Assembly: GCF_016904885.1 (NCBI RefSeq)
Contig: NZ_JADWYI010000001.1
Span: forward strand, 434,001-498,000
Length of the DNA stretch: 64,000 nucleotides
From: Archangium primigenium
GTDB lineage: Bacteria; Myxococcota; Myxococcia; Myxococcales; Myxococcaceae
Direction: 5' to 3'
The translations under genes were made by a program, and so were the position numbers. The notes beneath the pieces are model-generated. The model did not search any database. It was not told where the DNA came from and worked only from the letters and a program-made list of their open reading frames with translations. The number at the start of each line of letters is the position of its first letter. The first letter of the stretch is position 1. Shown here one piece after another: positions 16,309 through 24,002 of this stretch.

Positions 16309-18462
16309 TCACGCCGCCGGGGCCTCCAGCGGCACGCGCAGCTCCACCCGGCACCCGGCCGCGCCCGCCTCCCACGACACCGTGCCGCCGAGGTCCGCGG
16401 CGCGCTGGCGGATGGCGCGGGTGCCGGTGCCCGTCTTCCACGCCGAGGGCTCGCTGGGCCCCGCGGCCCCGTCGTCCTCGACGGACAGGGAGAGCTGACC
16501 GTCGCTCCAGCGCACCCGCACCTCCAGGCGCTCGGCGCGCGCGTGCTTGAGCGCGTTGGTGATGGACTCGCGCAGCACGCGGCCGATGTTGGTGCGCTGG
16601 CGGGCGCTCAGCTGCCAGCGCTCCGCGCCCGTGCCCTCCTCCGTCCAGACGAGCTGGAAGCCCATGGCCTCCGCGCGCCCCCGCGTCTCCGCGCCCCAGT
16701 CCCCCAGGGCCTCGGCCAGCGAGCACGACGCCGCCTCCAGGGCCGTGAGCACGTCGCGCATGTCCCGGAGCGCCGAGCGCGCCAGCGCCTCCGTCTCGCT
16801 CTCGCGCGCCATGTACACGAGCGACAGGAGCTTGGCGCCCAGGTCGTCGTGCAGGTCGCGCATGAGCCGGCCCCGCTCGGCCAGCGCCCCCTGCTCGCGC
16901 TCGCGCTGGGCCTCCAGGGCGCGCCGCGCCATGCCGGCGATGACCTGGGCGTCCTCGATGTCCTCGCGGCGGAACAGGCGACTGCCGCGCGCGGGGTGGC
17001 GCAAGCGCAGCGCGTGCCCGTCCCGGAGCGCGGGCAGGGTCAGCTCCAGGCCGTCCTGGGACACGCGCGCCGTGGCCACGGGCTCCTCGCTCTCCAGCAG
17101 CTCCAGGGGGGCGAACTCGGCGCGCAAGAGGCCATGCCACTGGGAGCGCAGCGCCTCCTCGGTGCGGGCGGAGAAGAGCGCGAGCATCCACTGGCCCGCG
17201 CGGTCTCCCCGGTCCCGTCCCGCCCGGCGCCGCCAGCGCGACCACACCGCCTGGCGCAGCGGGAAGTAGAGCCAGCCGGACGCCGCCAGGGCCACCCCGA
17301 GCGCGCCGAGCTGCGACACCTGCAGCACCGCCGCCAGCGCGAAGTCGAAGAGGATGACGGCCACGCCGCCCAGAAACCAGCTCAGCGCCCGGAACCACCA
17401 CCGGTCCAGCTCGAACAGGCGGTAGCGGGTGATGCCCAGGGCGATGCCCGCGAACATGAAGAGGAACACCGCGAACATCACCCCCTGCGCCACCGGCAGC
17501 GCCACGCCCAGGAAGGCGGGCAGCAGCACCGCGCCCGCGAACAGGCACGTGCCCAGGTAGATGGACAGGAGGAACCACATGAGCGCCGCGCGCTCCACGG
17601 GCCGGCCCCGCGTGCCCCACCACTGCACGAGCGCCAGCACGAAGGTGGTGGAGAAGAGCGCCAGCACGAAGCCGTGAATCCAGCTCACCCCGGGCGTCCA
17701 CCCGAGCATGGCGGCGCCCGCCACCGCGAGTTGCACGACGTACGCCAGGGGCCAGCCCCAACCCAGGTGGCGCGGGTAGCACGCGAGCAGCGCCACCAGC
17801 GCGGCGGTGAAGAAGGTGGCGCCAAACATGTTCGTCATGGACAGGGCCCACAGGAGGCGGCCGTCCAGGAGGAACTCGCGGGTGCTGTACACGGCCGCGG
17901 CGCAGCAGAACAGGAGCATGCCCAGGCCGGAGAGGGCGAAGTGGCGCGCGGGCCCGTCCGAGGGCCGGAAGGCCAGCATGCCCGCGGCGAGCAGGAAGCC
18001 CGCGCACCCCACCAGCACCTGGTACCAGAAGAGCCAGGGCAGCGCGGCGAGGCCCCGCGGGTGGGTGACGAGCGGCACCGTGCCCCCGTCCTCCCGCTCC
18101 ACGACGAGCGCCCCGCGCGCCGCCGCGTCCGCGAGCGCCGTGTGCCGCGCGATGAAGTCGTCGTAGCGCTCCCAGGGGCCGAGCTGGTCCGGCTCGTCCA
18201 CCAGGAGCAGGCCCTCCAGGGGCACCCGGCCCGAGGGCGTGAGGGCCGCGCGCAGCACCGTGCCCGGCGCGAGCGGCCCGGCCTCGGACGCCTCCGCGAC
18301 CCGGACACCGCCCGCCTCGTGCTCCACCAGCCGCAGCCCCAGCGCCGGGGCCTGGCTCGCCAGGAACAGGGCCCCTCCCGCGACGAGCGCGCAGACGCCG
18401 GCCGCCAGGGCCAGCAAGGTCTGCGGGGAGACCCGCGGGGGAGAGGAAAACCATCCGGCCAT
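16309..18462 (-). CDS. Membrane histidine kinase (NarX/DesK-type, HisKA_3)
   Basis: A 717-residue sensor kinase. A first transmembrane helix (about 13-33) is followed by an extracytoplasmic region (about 35-150) with a PDZ-like feel (GGVRVAEASEAGPLAPGTVL). About eight transmembrane helices follow (150-400), containing TTFVLALVQWWG. The cytoplasmic transmitter has the HisKA_3 dimerisation helix with His538 in MRDLHDDLGAKLLSLV. The ATPase domain carries N-box TNIGRVLRESITNALKHA, then SLSVEDDGAAG and a TGTRAIRQRAADLGG lid. The convergent NarL-type regulator ending at 16262 is the likely partner. The start at 18462 follows GGGATGG; an alternative lies 15 codons upstream. The signal sensed is unknown. 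The combined PDZ-like and multi-helix membrane sensor is unusual. Confidence 0.9.
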   Translation of the reverse strand: MAGWFSSPPRVSPQTLLALAAGVCALVAGGALFLASQAPALGLRLVEHEAGGVRVAEASEAGPLAPGTVLRAALTPSGRVPLEGLLLVDEPDQLGPWERYDDFIARHTALADAAARGALVVEREDGGTVPLVTHPRGLAALPWLFWYQVLVGCAGFLLAAGMLAFRPSDGPARHFALSGLGMLLFCCAAAVYSTREFLLDGRLLWALSMTNMFGATFFTAALVALLACYPRHLGWGWPLAYVVQLAVAGAAMLGWTPGVSWIHGFVLALFSTTFVLALVQWWGTRGRPVERAALMWFLLSIYLGTCLFAGAVLLPAFLGVALPVAQGVMFAVFLFMFAGIALGITRYRLFELDRWWFRALSWFLGGVAVILFDFALAAVLQVSQLGALGVALAASGWLYFPLRQAVWSRWRRRAGRDRGDRAGQWMLALFSARTEEALRSQWHGLLRAEFAPLELLESEEPVATARVSQDGLELTLPALRDGHALRLRHPARGSRLFRREDIEDAQVIAGMARRALEAQREREQGALAERGRLMRDLHDDLGAKLLSLVYMARESETEALARSALRDMRDVLTALEAASCSLAEALGDWGAETRGRAEAMGFQLVWTEEGTGAERWQLSARQRTNIGRVLRESITNALKHARAERLEVRVRWSDGQLSLSVEDDGAAGPSEPSAWKTGTGTRAIRQRAADLGGTVSWEAGAAGCRVELRVPLEAPAA

Positions 18463-18534
18463 GCACCATCCCGGGAAGAAGAAGGGGCCGGACGCTAGAC
18501 GACGCACCGCGAGAGGCGCCAGACGCGCCCCGCG

Positions 18535-19053
18535 TCAGCGCACCAGGACAAGCCGACGCGCCGCCGGAGGGCGGGCGGCCGACGCGGGCGGCAGCACCTC
18601 GCCGAGCGCCCGCTCCACCCGGGCGAAGAGCTGATGGTCCTGACAGTGCCAGATGGGGCGCTCGCCCTCGGCGGTGCGCACCACGAGCCAGTAGGTGTCC
18701 GCGGCGGCCACCAGCCGGCCAATGGCGGCGAAGACGAGCAGCGTGGCCACCACCAGCGCGGCCGTCACCCGGAAGGAGCCGGGCTGCAAGAGCAGGGCGG
18801 GCACCACCAGGGCCGCGCCCGCGCCCAGCACCAGCGGCAGGACGAGGCCCGGGGACTCGCGCCGCGTGCCATAGCCGCGCAGCTCCGCCAGGCCCCAGGA
18901 GCCCCCGGCCACCTCCAGCCGCTCGTTGGTGAGGCGCAGGCCCTCGGCCTCCACCCACACGTGCTCGCCCGGGGGCGCCGGGGGCGGCGGCGCCACGGCG
19001 CACAGGCCCCACGGCCGGGAGCGGGGACGTGCCGGGAAGCGAGCGTCATTCAT
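18535..19053 (-). CDS. DUF6232-like membrane protein
   Basis: A 172-residue protein. From about residue 28 the order of elements (VWVEAEGLRLTNERLEV, then WGLAELRGYG), two adjacent hydrophobic helices (VLPLVLGAGAALVVPALLL and AALVVATLLVFAAIGRLVAA) and a final YWLVVRTAEGERPIWHCQD strand match the DUF6232 pattern of small two-helix membrane proteins with a PH-like split domain. Its ATG lies inside the end of the upstream pseudo-receiver gene (8-base overlap), so the two are translationally coupled. It sits 73 bases before the histidine kinase gene on the same strand and may belong to that operon. The function of the family is unknown. Confidence 0.75.
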   Translation of the reverse strand: MNDARFPARPRSRPWGLCAVAPPPPAPPGEHVWVEAEGLRLTNERLEVAGGSWGLAELRGYGTRRESPGLVLPLVLGAGAALVVPALLLQPGSFRVTAALVVATLLVFAAIGRLVAAADTYWLVVRTAEGERPIWHCQDHQLFARVERALGEVLPPASAARPPAARRLVLVR

Positions 19054-19402
19054 GGGGGACCTCCGTGCCGCGCAACAACCGCTTGAGCGATTCCAGGGGC
19101 GTGCCCAGCGCGTAGCAGCCCCGAGCGCCCAGCCGCATGGCCAGGCAGCGCAGCCGCGCGTCCTCGAAGGGCAACAGCACCAGCACCGGGGTGGGGCCCG
19201 AGGCCTCCGCCACCTCTTGAAGCACGCGCGACACGCTGTCCTCGCGCTCCACCAGGGCCAGCACCACGTCCGGCCGCGCCGCGTCCTCCTCCGGCGCCAG
19301 GCGGATGCCCATGTCGTCCAGCACGTCGCGCAGGAGCGCGCGCAGGGACTCGTCCGCCCCATGCAGCCGCGCCTCGCGGGGCAGCGCCCCCTCCAGGCTC
19401 AC
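19046..19402 (-). CDS. Receiver-like protein lacking phosphorylation residues
   Basis: A 118-residue protein. The chosen GTG start has GAGG 5-6 bases upstream, and it overlaps the stop of a tiny leader-like frame (GTGA). The fold reads as a receiver: LRALLRDVLDDMGIRLAPEED, then the strand DVVLALVEREDS where the phosphoacceptor Asp should be (Val/Glu-rich here), PVLVLLPFEDARLRCLAMRLGARGCYAL and a final helix. The conserved acidic pair, the phosphoacceptor Asp and the switch Lys (CYALGTPL in place of xxxKP) are missing, so it is a pseudo-receiver. It overlaps the DUF6232-like gene and lies upstream of a histidine kinase, which suggests a modulatory role in that system. The start is uncertain. 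Confidence 0.6.
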   Translation of the reverse strand: MSLEGALPREARLHGADESLRALLRDVLDDMGIRLAPEEDAARPDVVLALVEREDSVSRVLQEVAEASGPTPVLVLLPFEDARLRCLAMRLGARGCYALGTPLESLKRLLRGTEVPHE

Positions 19403-19642
19403 CGCGGCCTCGGCGGGAGCGGGGCGTCCGGCACGATCATGACGCGGGACGACACGGTGGGGGACATGGACCAGGGGGGCTCCTCTCCCCCTCTCCCTCC
19501 AGCAAGCCACATGCCCCGACCGTCCGCCTCGGGGCATGGGCGCGGGGAGACCTCCGCCCTGGCAACCTGCCACGGTGCCCTGGCGGATTCCCACACCCCC
19601 GCGCTCATGACGCGGCGCGCGCCCGGGGCCGGGCGCCATGAC

Positions 19643-20752
19643 TTAGCGCGTGAAGCGCTCCACGGCCTGGGGGCTGGTGCCCGAGCCGCCCACGAACAGC
19701 ACCTCGCCGGTGTGCAGCCGCGTGGCCGTGGGCGCGCCGCGCGCCACGTTCAGGTTCGCCGCGGAGCGCCACGTGTCGGCGCCTGCGTCATACACCGCCG
19801 CCTGGCCCGCGTCGTTGGTCACCAGCACCTCGCCCGAGTAGAGCATCGTCGCGGAGACGACGTTGGCGAGCGGCAGGGGGGCCGTCTGGGTGACGTCTCC
19901 GGTGTAGGGGTTGAAGAGCTCCACGGGGCCGGTCTGCAGGCCGCCGACGAGCATCACCAGTCCCGAGTACAGCTGGATGGCCGAATGGCCCTGGCGAGGC
20001 GTCAGGGAGCCCGCGAGGGACCACGTGTTGGTCGCCGGATCATAGAAGTTCACGAGCCCCGTGCTCTCGCCGCTGCCCGTCAGCCACAGGCCTCCACCCG
20101 ACGCCAGCACCTTGCCCGAGTAGAGCACCGTCAAGGCGACCCGGGTGCGCGGCAGGAAGCCCTGGGCGGCGTCGGTCCACGTGTTGGTGTCCGGATCGTA
20201 CAGCTCGCAGGAGGGGCCCACCGGCCCGCTGCGGCTCCAGGCCTGCTCGCCGCCCACCACCAGCACCTTGCCCGAGTCCAGCAACACGCTGGTGTGGTTC
20301 ATGTGGTTGGCGAGCATGGGCGCCGTGTTGCTCCACGTCCCGGTGGCCGGGTCGTACACCTCGGCGCTCGGGGACGGGACGATCCGGTCACTGAAACCGC
20401 TGCCCGACACCAGCACCTTGCCCGAGGCGAGCGCGGTGGCGGCATAGCGCGAGCGCGGGAAGGACATCGCGCCCGTGCTCCGCCACGTGTTCGTGTAGGG
20501 GTTGTAGACCTCGGCCGTGCCGTCGCGCGTCACCAGCACGTCGCCCGATCCGTTGAGCAGGGTGGCGGTGTGGCCGGAGGGGTACGGGTTCTGGGAGGGC
20601 GCGTTGGCCGTCCAGGTGCCCACGCTCAGCGCGGCCGACTGGGACACGAGCGCCTCGGGGGACGCCGGCGCCGCGAGGGTGTCCTCGGGCTGGCAGCCCG
20701 TGGCCAGGGTGGCGAGACCCGCCAGGAGCAACGACAGGGGGGTTGTCTTCAT
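19643..20752 (-). CDS. Kelch-repeat lipoprotein
   Basis: A 369-residue exported protein. The signal peptide ends in a lipobox (LATLATGCQ). The mature region consists of about six kelch-type repeats forming a beta-propeller. Each repeat has a YDPxTNTW or YNPYTNTW strand, a short R/G-rich turn and an SGKVLVxGG strand (examples near residues 80, 130, 185, 235, 280 and 325). Such propellers in myxobacteria are typically surface proteins mediating binding, sometimes with an added enzyme domain; none is present here, as the propeller fills the whole chain. Upstream is a divergent exported protein. The ligand is unknown. The family call is firm because the repeat periodicity of ~48 residues is regular. 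Confidence 0.88.
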   Translation of the reverse strand: MKTTPLSLLLAGLATLATGCQPEDTLAAPASPEALVSQSAALSVGTWTANAPSQNPYPSGHTATLLNGSGDVLVTRDGTAEVYNPYTNTWRSTGAMSFPRSRYAATALASGKVLVSGSGFSDRIVPSPSAEVYDPATGTWSNTAPMLANHMNHTSVLLDSGKVLVVGGEQAWSRSGPVGPSCELYDPDTNTWTDAAQGFLPRTRVALTVLYSGKVLASGGGLWLTGSGESTGLVNFYDPATNTWSLAGSLTPRQGHSAIQLYSGLVMLVGGLQTGPVELFNPYTGDVTQTAPLPLANVVSATMLYSGEVLVTNDAGQAAVYDAGADTWRSAANLNVARGAPTATRLHTGEVLFVGGSGTSPQAVERFTR

Positions 20753-20854
20753 GGAGCACCATCCGTCGGGAGATGCGGCCGGGAAGTGGCCGCGGGGGGA
20801 AAGGCGCGTCCCCGGACGCTCCGGGTCCGGGTTCTATTCACTAGGATGCGGGGC

Positions 20855-21562
20855 ATGACCCTCTTCTCCTGGAGGCGCGCCGCGCCTCGCGTGCTCGCCC
20901 TCGCCCTGCTCTGCCTGCTGTTGCCCGGCGCCGCGCACGCCCAGCGGTCCGTCACCGCGCCCGTGGACTTCGCCATCGGCCCCGCGGCCTTCTTCTTCTT
21001 CGGGCCGGTGTTCAGGGATCAGCCCGTGCACACCGGCCTCACGCTCGACGTGGAGGCGGTGCTCGACGCGGAGTGGCTCAAGAAGAACCAGGCCCTCATC
21101 CCCCGGCAGTACCGGGCGCGCGCGCTCAAGTCGGGGGAGATCCGCTTCGCGCCGGCCGTCACCGCGCTCATCCCGGAGGCGCTCATCATCTCCCCCAAGT
21201 ACAAGAACACGGGCATGTACGGCGCCACCTGGAAGCCCCTGGGCGTGGGGCTCGCGTTGAGCCCCAGCCCGGTGCGCCTGTCACTCGACGCGGGCCTGCT
21301 GCTCACCTACGCCTATCTGTACTCGGACACCCTGCCCGCCACGCACTTCCTGCGGCCCGGCGCCCGGCTCGGCGTGGACCTGGAGTTCCAGCTCAGCCGC
21401 AGCTTCCTCATCAGCATCGGGTGGAACTCGGCGCTCTACGTGCCGCAGCGCCTGGGACCGGGCAGCGTGTTCGAACTGGCGCGGATCGACGATGGCTTCT
21501 TCCACGTGGGACAGGCCTACCTCCAGTTCCACTTCCGGGTGCCGGTGACCACGCGTCTCTAG
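20855..21562 (+). CDS. Exported outer-membrane-type protein
   Basis: A 235-residue protein. The second ATG (20855) is preferred: GCGGGG precedes it, while the ATG 9 bases earlier lies against its only possible site. A signal peptide (LALALLCLLLPGAAHA) is followed by a mature chain dominated by amphipathic beta strands (LGVGLALSPSPVRLSLDAG, LLTYAYLY, ARLGVDLEFQLS) and ending FHFRVPVTTRL. Together with its length this suggests an outer-membrane barrel. A Lys-rich stretch near residue 65 (EWLKKNQALIPRQYRARALK) may be an extracellular or periplasmic loop. No family is recognised. It ends 33 bases before the convergent immunity-type gene of the first toxin cassette. Confidence 0.75.
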   Translation: MTLFSWRRAAPRVLALALLCLLLPGAAHAQRSVTAPVDFAIGPAAFFFFGPVFRDQPVHTGLTLDVEAVLDAEWLKKNQALIPRQYRARALKSGEIRFAPAVTALIPEALIISPKYKNTGMYGATWKPLGVGLALSPSPVRLSLDAGLLLTYAYLYSDTLPATHFLRPGARLGVDLEFQLSRSFLISIGWNSALYVPQRLGPGSVFELARIDDGFFHVGQAYLQFHFRVPVTTRL

Positions 21563-21594
21563 GCGGCTCCGTAGCGAATCACCGACGGCTCCTC

Positions 21595-22221
21595 TCAATA
21601 AACGATGCCGTCGAACCGCTCGACGGCGGCCCGGAGCTCCTCCTCGGTGGTCTTGCGGCGCCTGGCGAGGGCCGGGGCGTAGAAGGTGATGGCCCTCGTG
21701 GCGGGTGGCTCTCTGTACGGTCCTTCCACCAGGATCGGACGAAAACCTCCCGGCCATTCAACGCCGTTGAGTTCGCGGGCTCGCCCGATGGGGTCCAGGA
21801 GAGTGAAGCAGGGCCACTTCGGAAAACGAAGGGTGGCGGGGTCGCTGCCCATGATGCGGCAGCCATCCAGGCGGGCCTCGCTGAAATCGCAGTCCTCGAT
21901 GGACCCGTGACCCGCCCGCTCCGAATAGCTGGGCCAGTGCCCGAAGTCGCAGCCCGACAGCCGCCCCTTGAATCGGCACCCCTTCAGGGATGCGAACACC
22001 CATTGCTGGTGATTCTTCAACTCCTGCTTCACTTCGAAGGTGCAGTCGATGAATCGGGTCCCCTCGTCGAAGATCAGGTTCTTGGCGGGGACCTTCAGGA
22101 CGAGCGTGCACCGCCTGAACGTCACGTTGGCGCCGAGAAAGTACAGGGAGCCCGCGTCCGTCAGGTCCAGCCGTTCGTCCTCGATCTCCCGGTCCTCGAA
22201 GAAGACCTTGTCGTAGAGCAT
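21595..22221 (-). CDS. Putative immunity protein, pentapeptide-like (cassette 1)
   Basis: A 208-residue cytoplasmic-type protein placed directly after the lipoprotein toxin gene. The ATG at 22221 follows GAGAGGG by 6 bases; a TTG overlapping the toxin stop is an alternative. The middle (30-140) has spaced xxCxF/xxCxL steps (FRRCTLVL, FIDCTFEV, LKGCRFKG, LSGCDFGH, IEDCDFSEARLDGCRIMG), resembling a pentapeptide-repeat or short right-handed beta-helix. The C-terminal ~60 residues are globular and Arg-rich. There is no signal peptide, as expected for an immunity protein neutralising a toxin inside the recipient. Role inferred from position: it would protect against the C-terminal domain of the 543-residue toxin. 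No known immunity family is matched with confidence. Confidence 0.72.
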   Translation of the reverse strand: MLYDKVFFEDREIEDERLDLTDAGSLYFLGANVTFRRCTLVLKVPAKNLIFDEGTRFIDCTFEVKQELKNHQQWVFASLKGCRFKGRLSGCDFGHWPSYSERAGHGSIEDCDFSEARLDGCRIMGSDPATLRFPKWPCFTLLDPIGRARELNGVEWPGGFRPILVEGPYREPPATRAITFYAPALARRRKTTEEELRAAVERFDGIVY

Positions 22222-22232
22222 CCGCCGCCCTC

Positions 22233-23864
22233 TCAAAAGGTGAGCATCCGGAAGAACTCGCCCGCCATCCGCCGTCCATGCCGCGCGAGATTCGACTCGG
22301 AACCCGAGAGGATCTCGTACTTGAAGCCTCCAGGGACTTCCACATCGACGCCCTTGCTCCGGCTGAAGTGGTAGACGTGCTTGAACCGGCGGCTGACCTC
22401 GTTCTCCACGTAGCGACCCCGGGCCTCGCGCTCCAACAGGCGCGCCAACCAGTACTCCCCCTGCGTCAGGGCCTCATCGATCGCATCTCGCTCGTTGCGC
22501 GAGAGCTTGTCGGGCCCCCAGTTCCGCGCCGCCTTGGTCACGGCCTCCTGCAACAGGTCGCCCACCGTGTCCTCGGCGGGGATGTCGGCGGCCGACTTTC
22601 CGCGAGGCAGATGCCAGCGCTGCCCATCGCTGAGTTCCACCTGCAGGTTGCCGCCCCGGTGCCGGATGACGGCCTTGGCGGAGCGACCTCCCGGCGCCTG
22701 TCCCACGCCACGACCCGTTCCCGTCTTGAGCAGCACCACGGCCAGGGGACCTTGTGGCGAGAGCGCCACCCACTCCGTCGCCACGACCGCCTGGGCCAGG
22801 GCCCCCTCCGACGCGGGCGCCGCCACTTCCAGGCGGCCCACGACGACAGCGGCGCCTCGCGCCTCGAACCGGGCCCCCGCGAGCTCGAAACGCGGAAGCG
22901 ACTTCACCCGAGACAGCACCTGACCCAGCGTGTGCCCGCTGAGCGCGGCCACGGCGAGGATCATCGCGCGTGCCGCATCCTCGCCCAGCACCTTGCCAAA
23001 TTCCGTGCCCGCCGCACGCAGTTCCTCGAAGGTGGTGGCGTGGTGCGCTGTGTCCACCAGGCGGGTCCAACCGCCCAGGAGCCTCCACACCGTCTCGAGG
23101 CCCAGGTAGCCCATGAGGATGAGCGTCAAGGAGGCGGCGACGGCCTTGGTCATCGGCTCGGGCACCACCCACATCATGCAGTAGAGCGCCACGGTCCAGA
23201 CGATCATGGAGACGACGGCCCGTACGCTGAGCAAGTCGGCCGTCAGCGCGGCGCGTGTCTCGTCGAGGACCCCGCCAAAAGCCAGGGCCAGCGCCAACGC
23301 CCGCCTGTCATCCGCGCGAAGGGAAGGCCCATCGTCCAGCAGGCCGAGGCAATCACCGCCACCTCGATGCGCACACCATTGAAGGTACTGGCCCTTGAGC
23401 GCCGCATCGGCCGCCGCGGTGAGTTCCACCGGGCCCTCCTGGCGCAGGGGTGTCCAGGAGAGCACGGCGCCCCGGTGCTCCACCTCCCAATAACCCATCA
23501 CCGAGACATGGGGGACGTCGGGCGACGGCGGCAGACGCAGCAGCTCGTGGGCCGCCTGACGGGGGGTCTTCGTGCCCAGGCGCATGTCACGAACGAGCCG
23601 CTGGACAGCTCGTTGAAATTCGGCGCTCGGGATGGGCACGGGCCGCGTGGCGACGGAGCCAGGCTCCAGGATGTCCACGACGTACTCGGTCGCGAACCCG
23701 GGTCCTGACGCCACCGTGTCGCGGCGGTCACGCACGCGGGAGCGATCTCCCGGGGAGCCCGTGGCGCAGGCCGCCTGGAGGAAGAGGACGAGGAGGAACC
23801 AACCGCCCAACAGGGGAGGCCTCCGTACACCAGGCGGGCAGGGGTCAGCACGACGAATGGACAC
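22233..23864 (-). CDS. SitA-like lipoprotein polymorphic toxin (cassette 1)
   Basis: A 543-residue protein starting at a GTG preceded by GGAGG with good spacing. The signal peptide has a lipobox (FLQAACATG). The N-terminal half contains HRGGGDCLGLLDDGP, DRRALALALAFGGVLDE and a hydrophobic WVVPEPMTKAVAASLTLIL region. This module is shared with the toxin at 39377 and matches myxobacterial SitA-type toxins. The C-terminal ~70 residues (RYVENEVSRRFKHVYHFSRS, GVDVEVPGGFKYEILSG, SNLARHGRRMAGEFFRMLTF) form the variable toxin domain; its D...YEI spacing is reminiscent of PD-(D/E)xK nucleases but the Lys is not evident. Established: M. xanthus SitA lipoproteins are delivered by outer-membrane exchange. 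Inferred: the same route here. A putative immunity gene follows at once. Confidence 0.82.
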   Translation of the reverse strand: MSIRRADPCPPGVRRPPLLGGWFLLVLFLQAACATGSPGDRSRVRDRRDTVASGPGFATEYVVDILEPGSVATRPVPIPSAEFQRAVQRLVRDMRLGTKTPRQAAHELLRLPPSPDVPHVSVMGYWEVEHRGAVLSWTPLRQEGPVELTAAADAALKGQYLQWCAHRGGGDCLGLLDDGPSLRADDRRALALALAFGGVLDETRAALTADLLSVRAVVSMIVWTVALYCMMWVVPEPMTKAVAASLTLILMGYLGLETVWRLLGGWTRLVDTAHHATTFEELRAAGTEFGKVLGEDAARAMILAVAALSGHTLGQVLSRVKSLPRFELAGARFEARGAAVVVGRLEVAAPASEGALAQAVVATEWVALSPQGPLAVVLLKTGTGRGVGQAPGGRSAKAVIRHRGGNLQVELSDGQRWHLPRGKSAADIPAEDTVGDLLQEAVTKAARNWGPDKLSRNERDAIDEALTQGEYWLARLLEREARGRYVENEVSRRFKHVYHFSRSKGVDVEVPGGFKYEILSGSESNLARHGRRMAGEFFRMLTF

Positions 23865-24002
23865 GGCGTACCTCCGGGAAAGCGCACGATACGGGCCCCG
23901 CGCGCTCCTTGCGTACACGGGACAACAGGAGACCCGACCCACGGGTCCCAAGGCCCTGGCGCGGCGTCGCGGCGCGACGCAACGTCCCCTGGCGTCCCCT
24001 CT

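Noticed and set aside
16181-19012. A 900-residue frame spanning several minus-strand genes
   Set aside because: It crosses the kinase and its neighbours in the wrong frame, is Gly/Arg-rich and lacks motifs, while the real genes in other frames are well supported.
22219-22236. TTG start for the cassette 1 immunity gene overlapping the toxin stop
   Set aside because: The ATG at 22221 has a better-placed GAGAGGG site; TTG would add only five Arg-rich residues. It remains possible.
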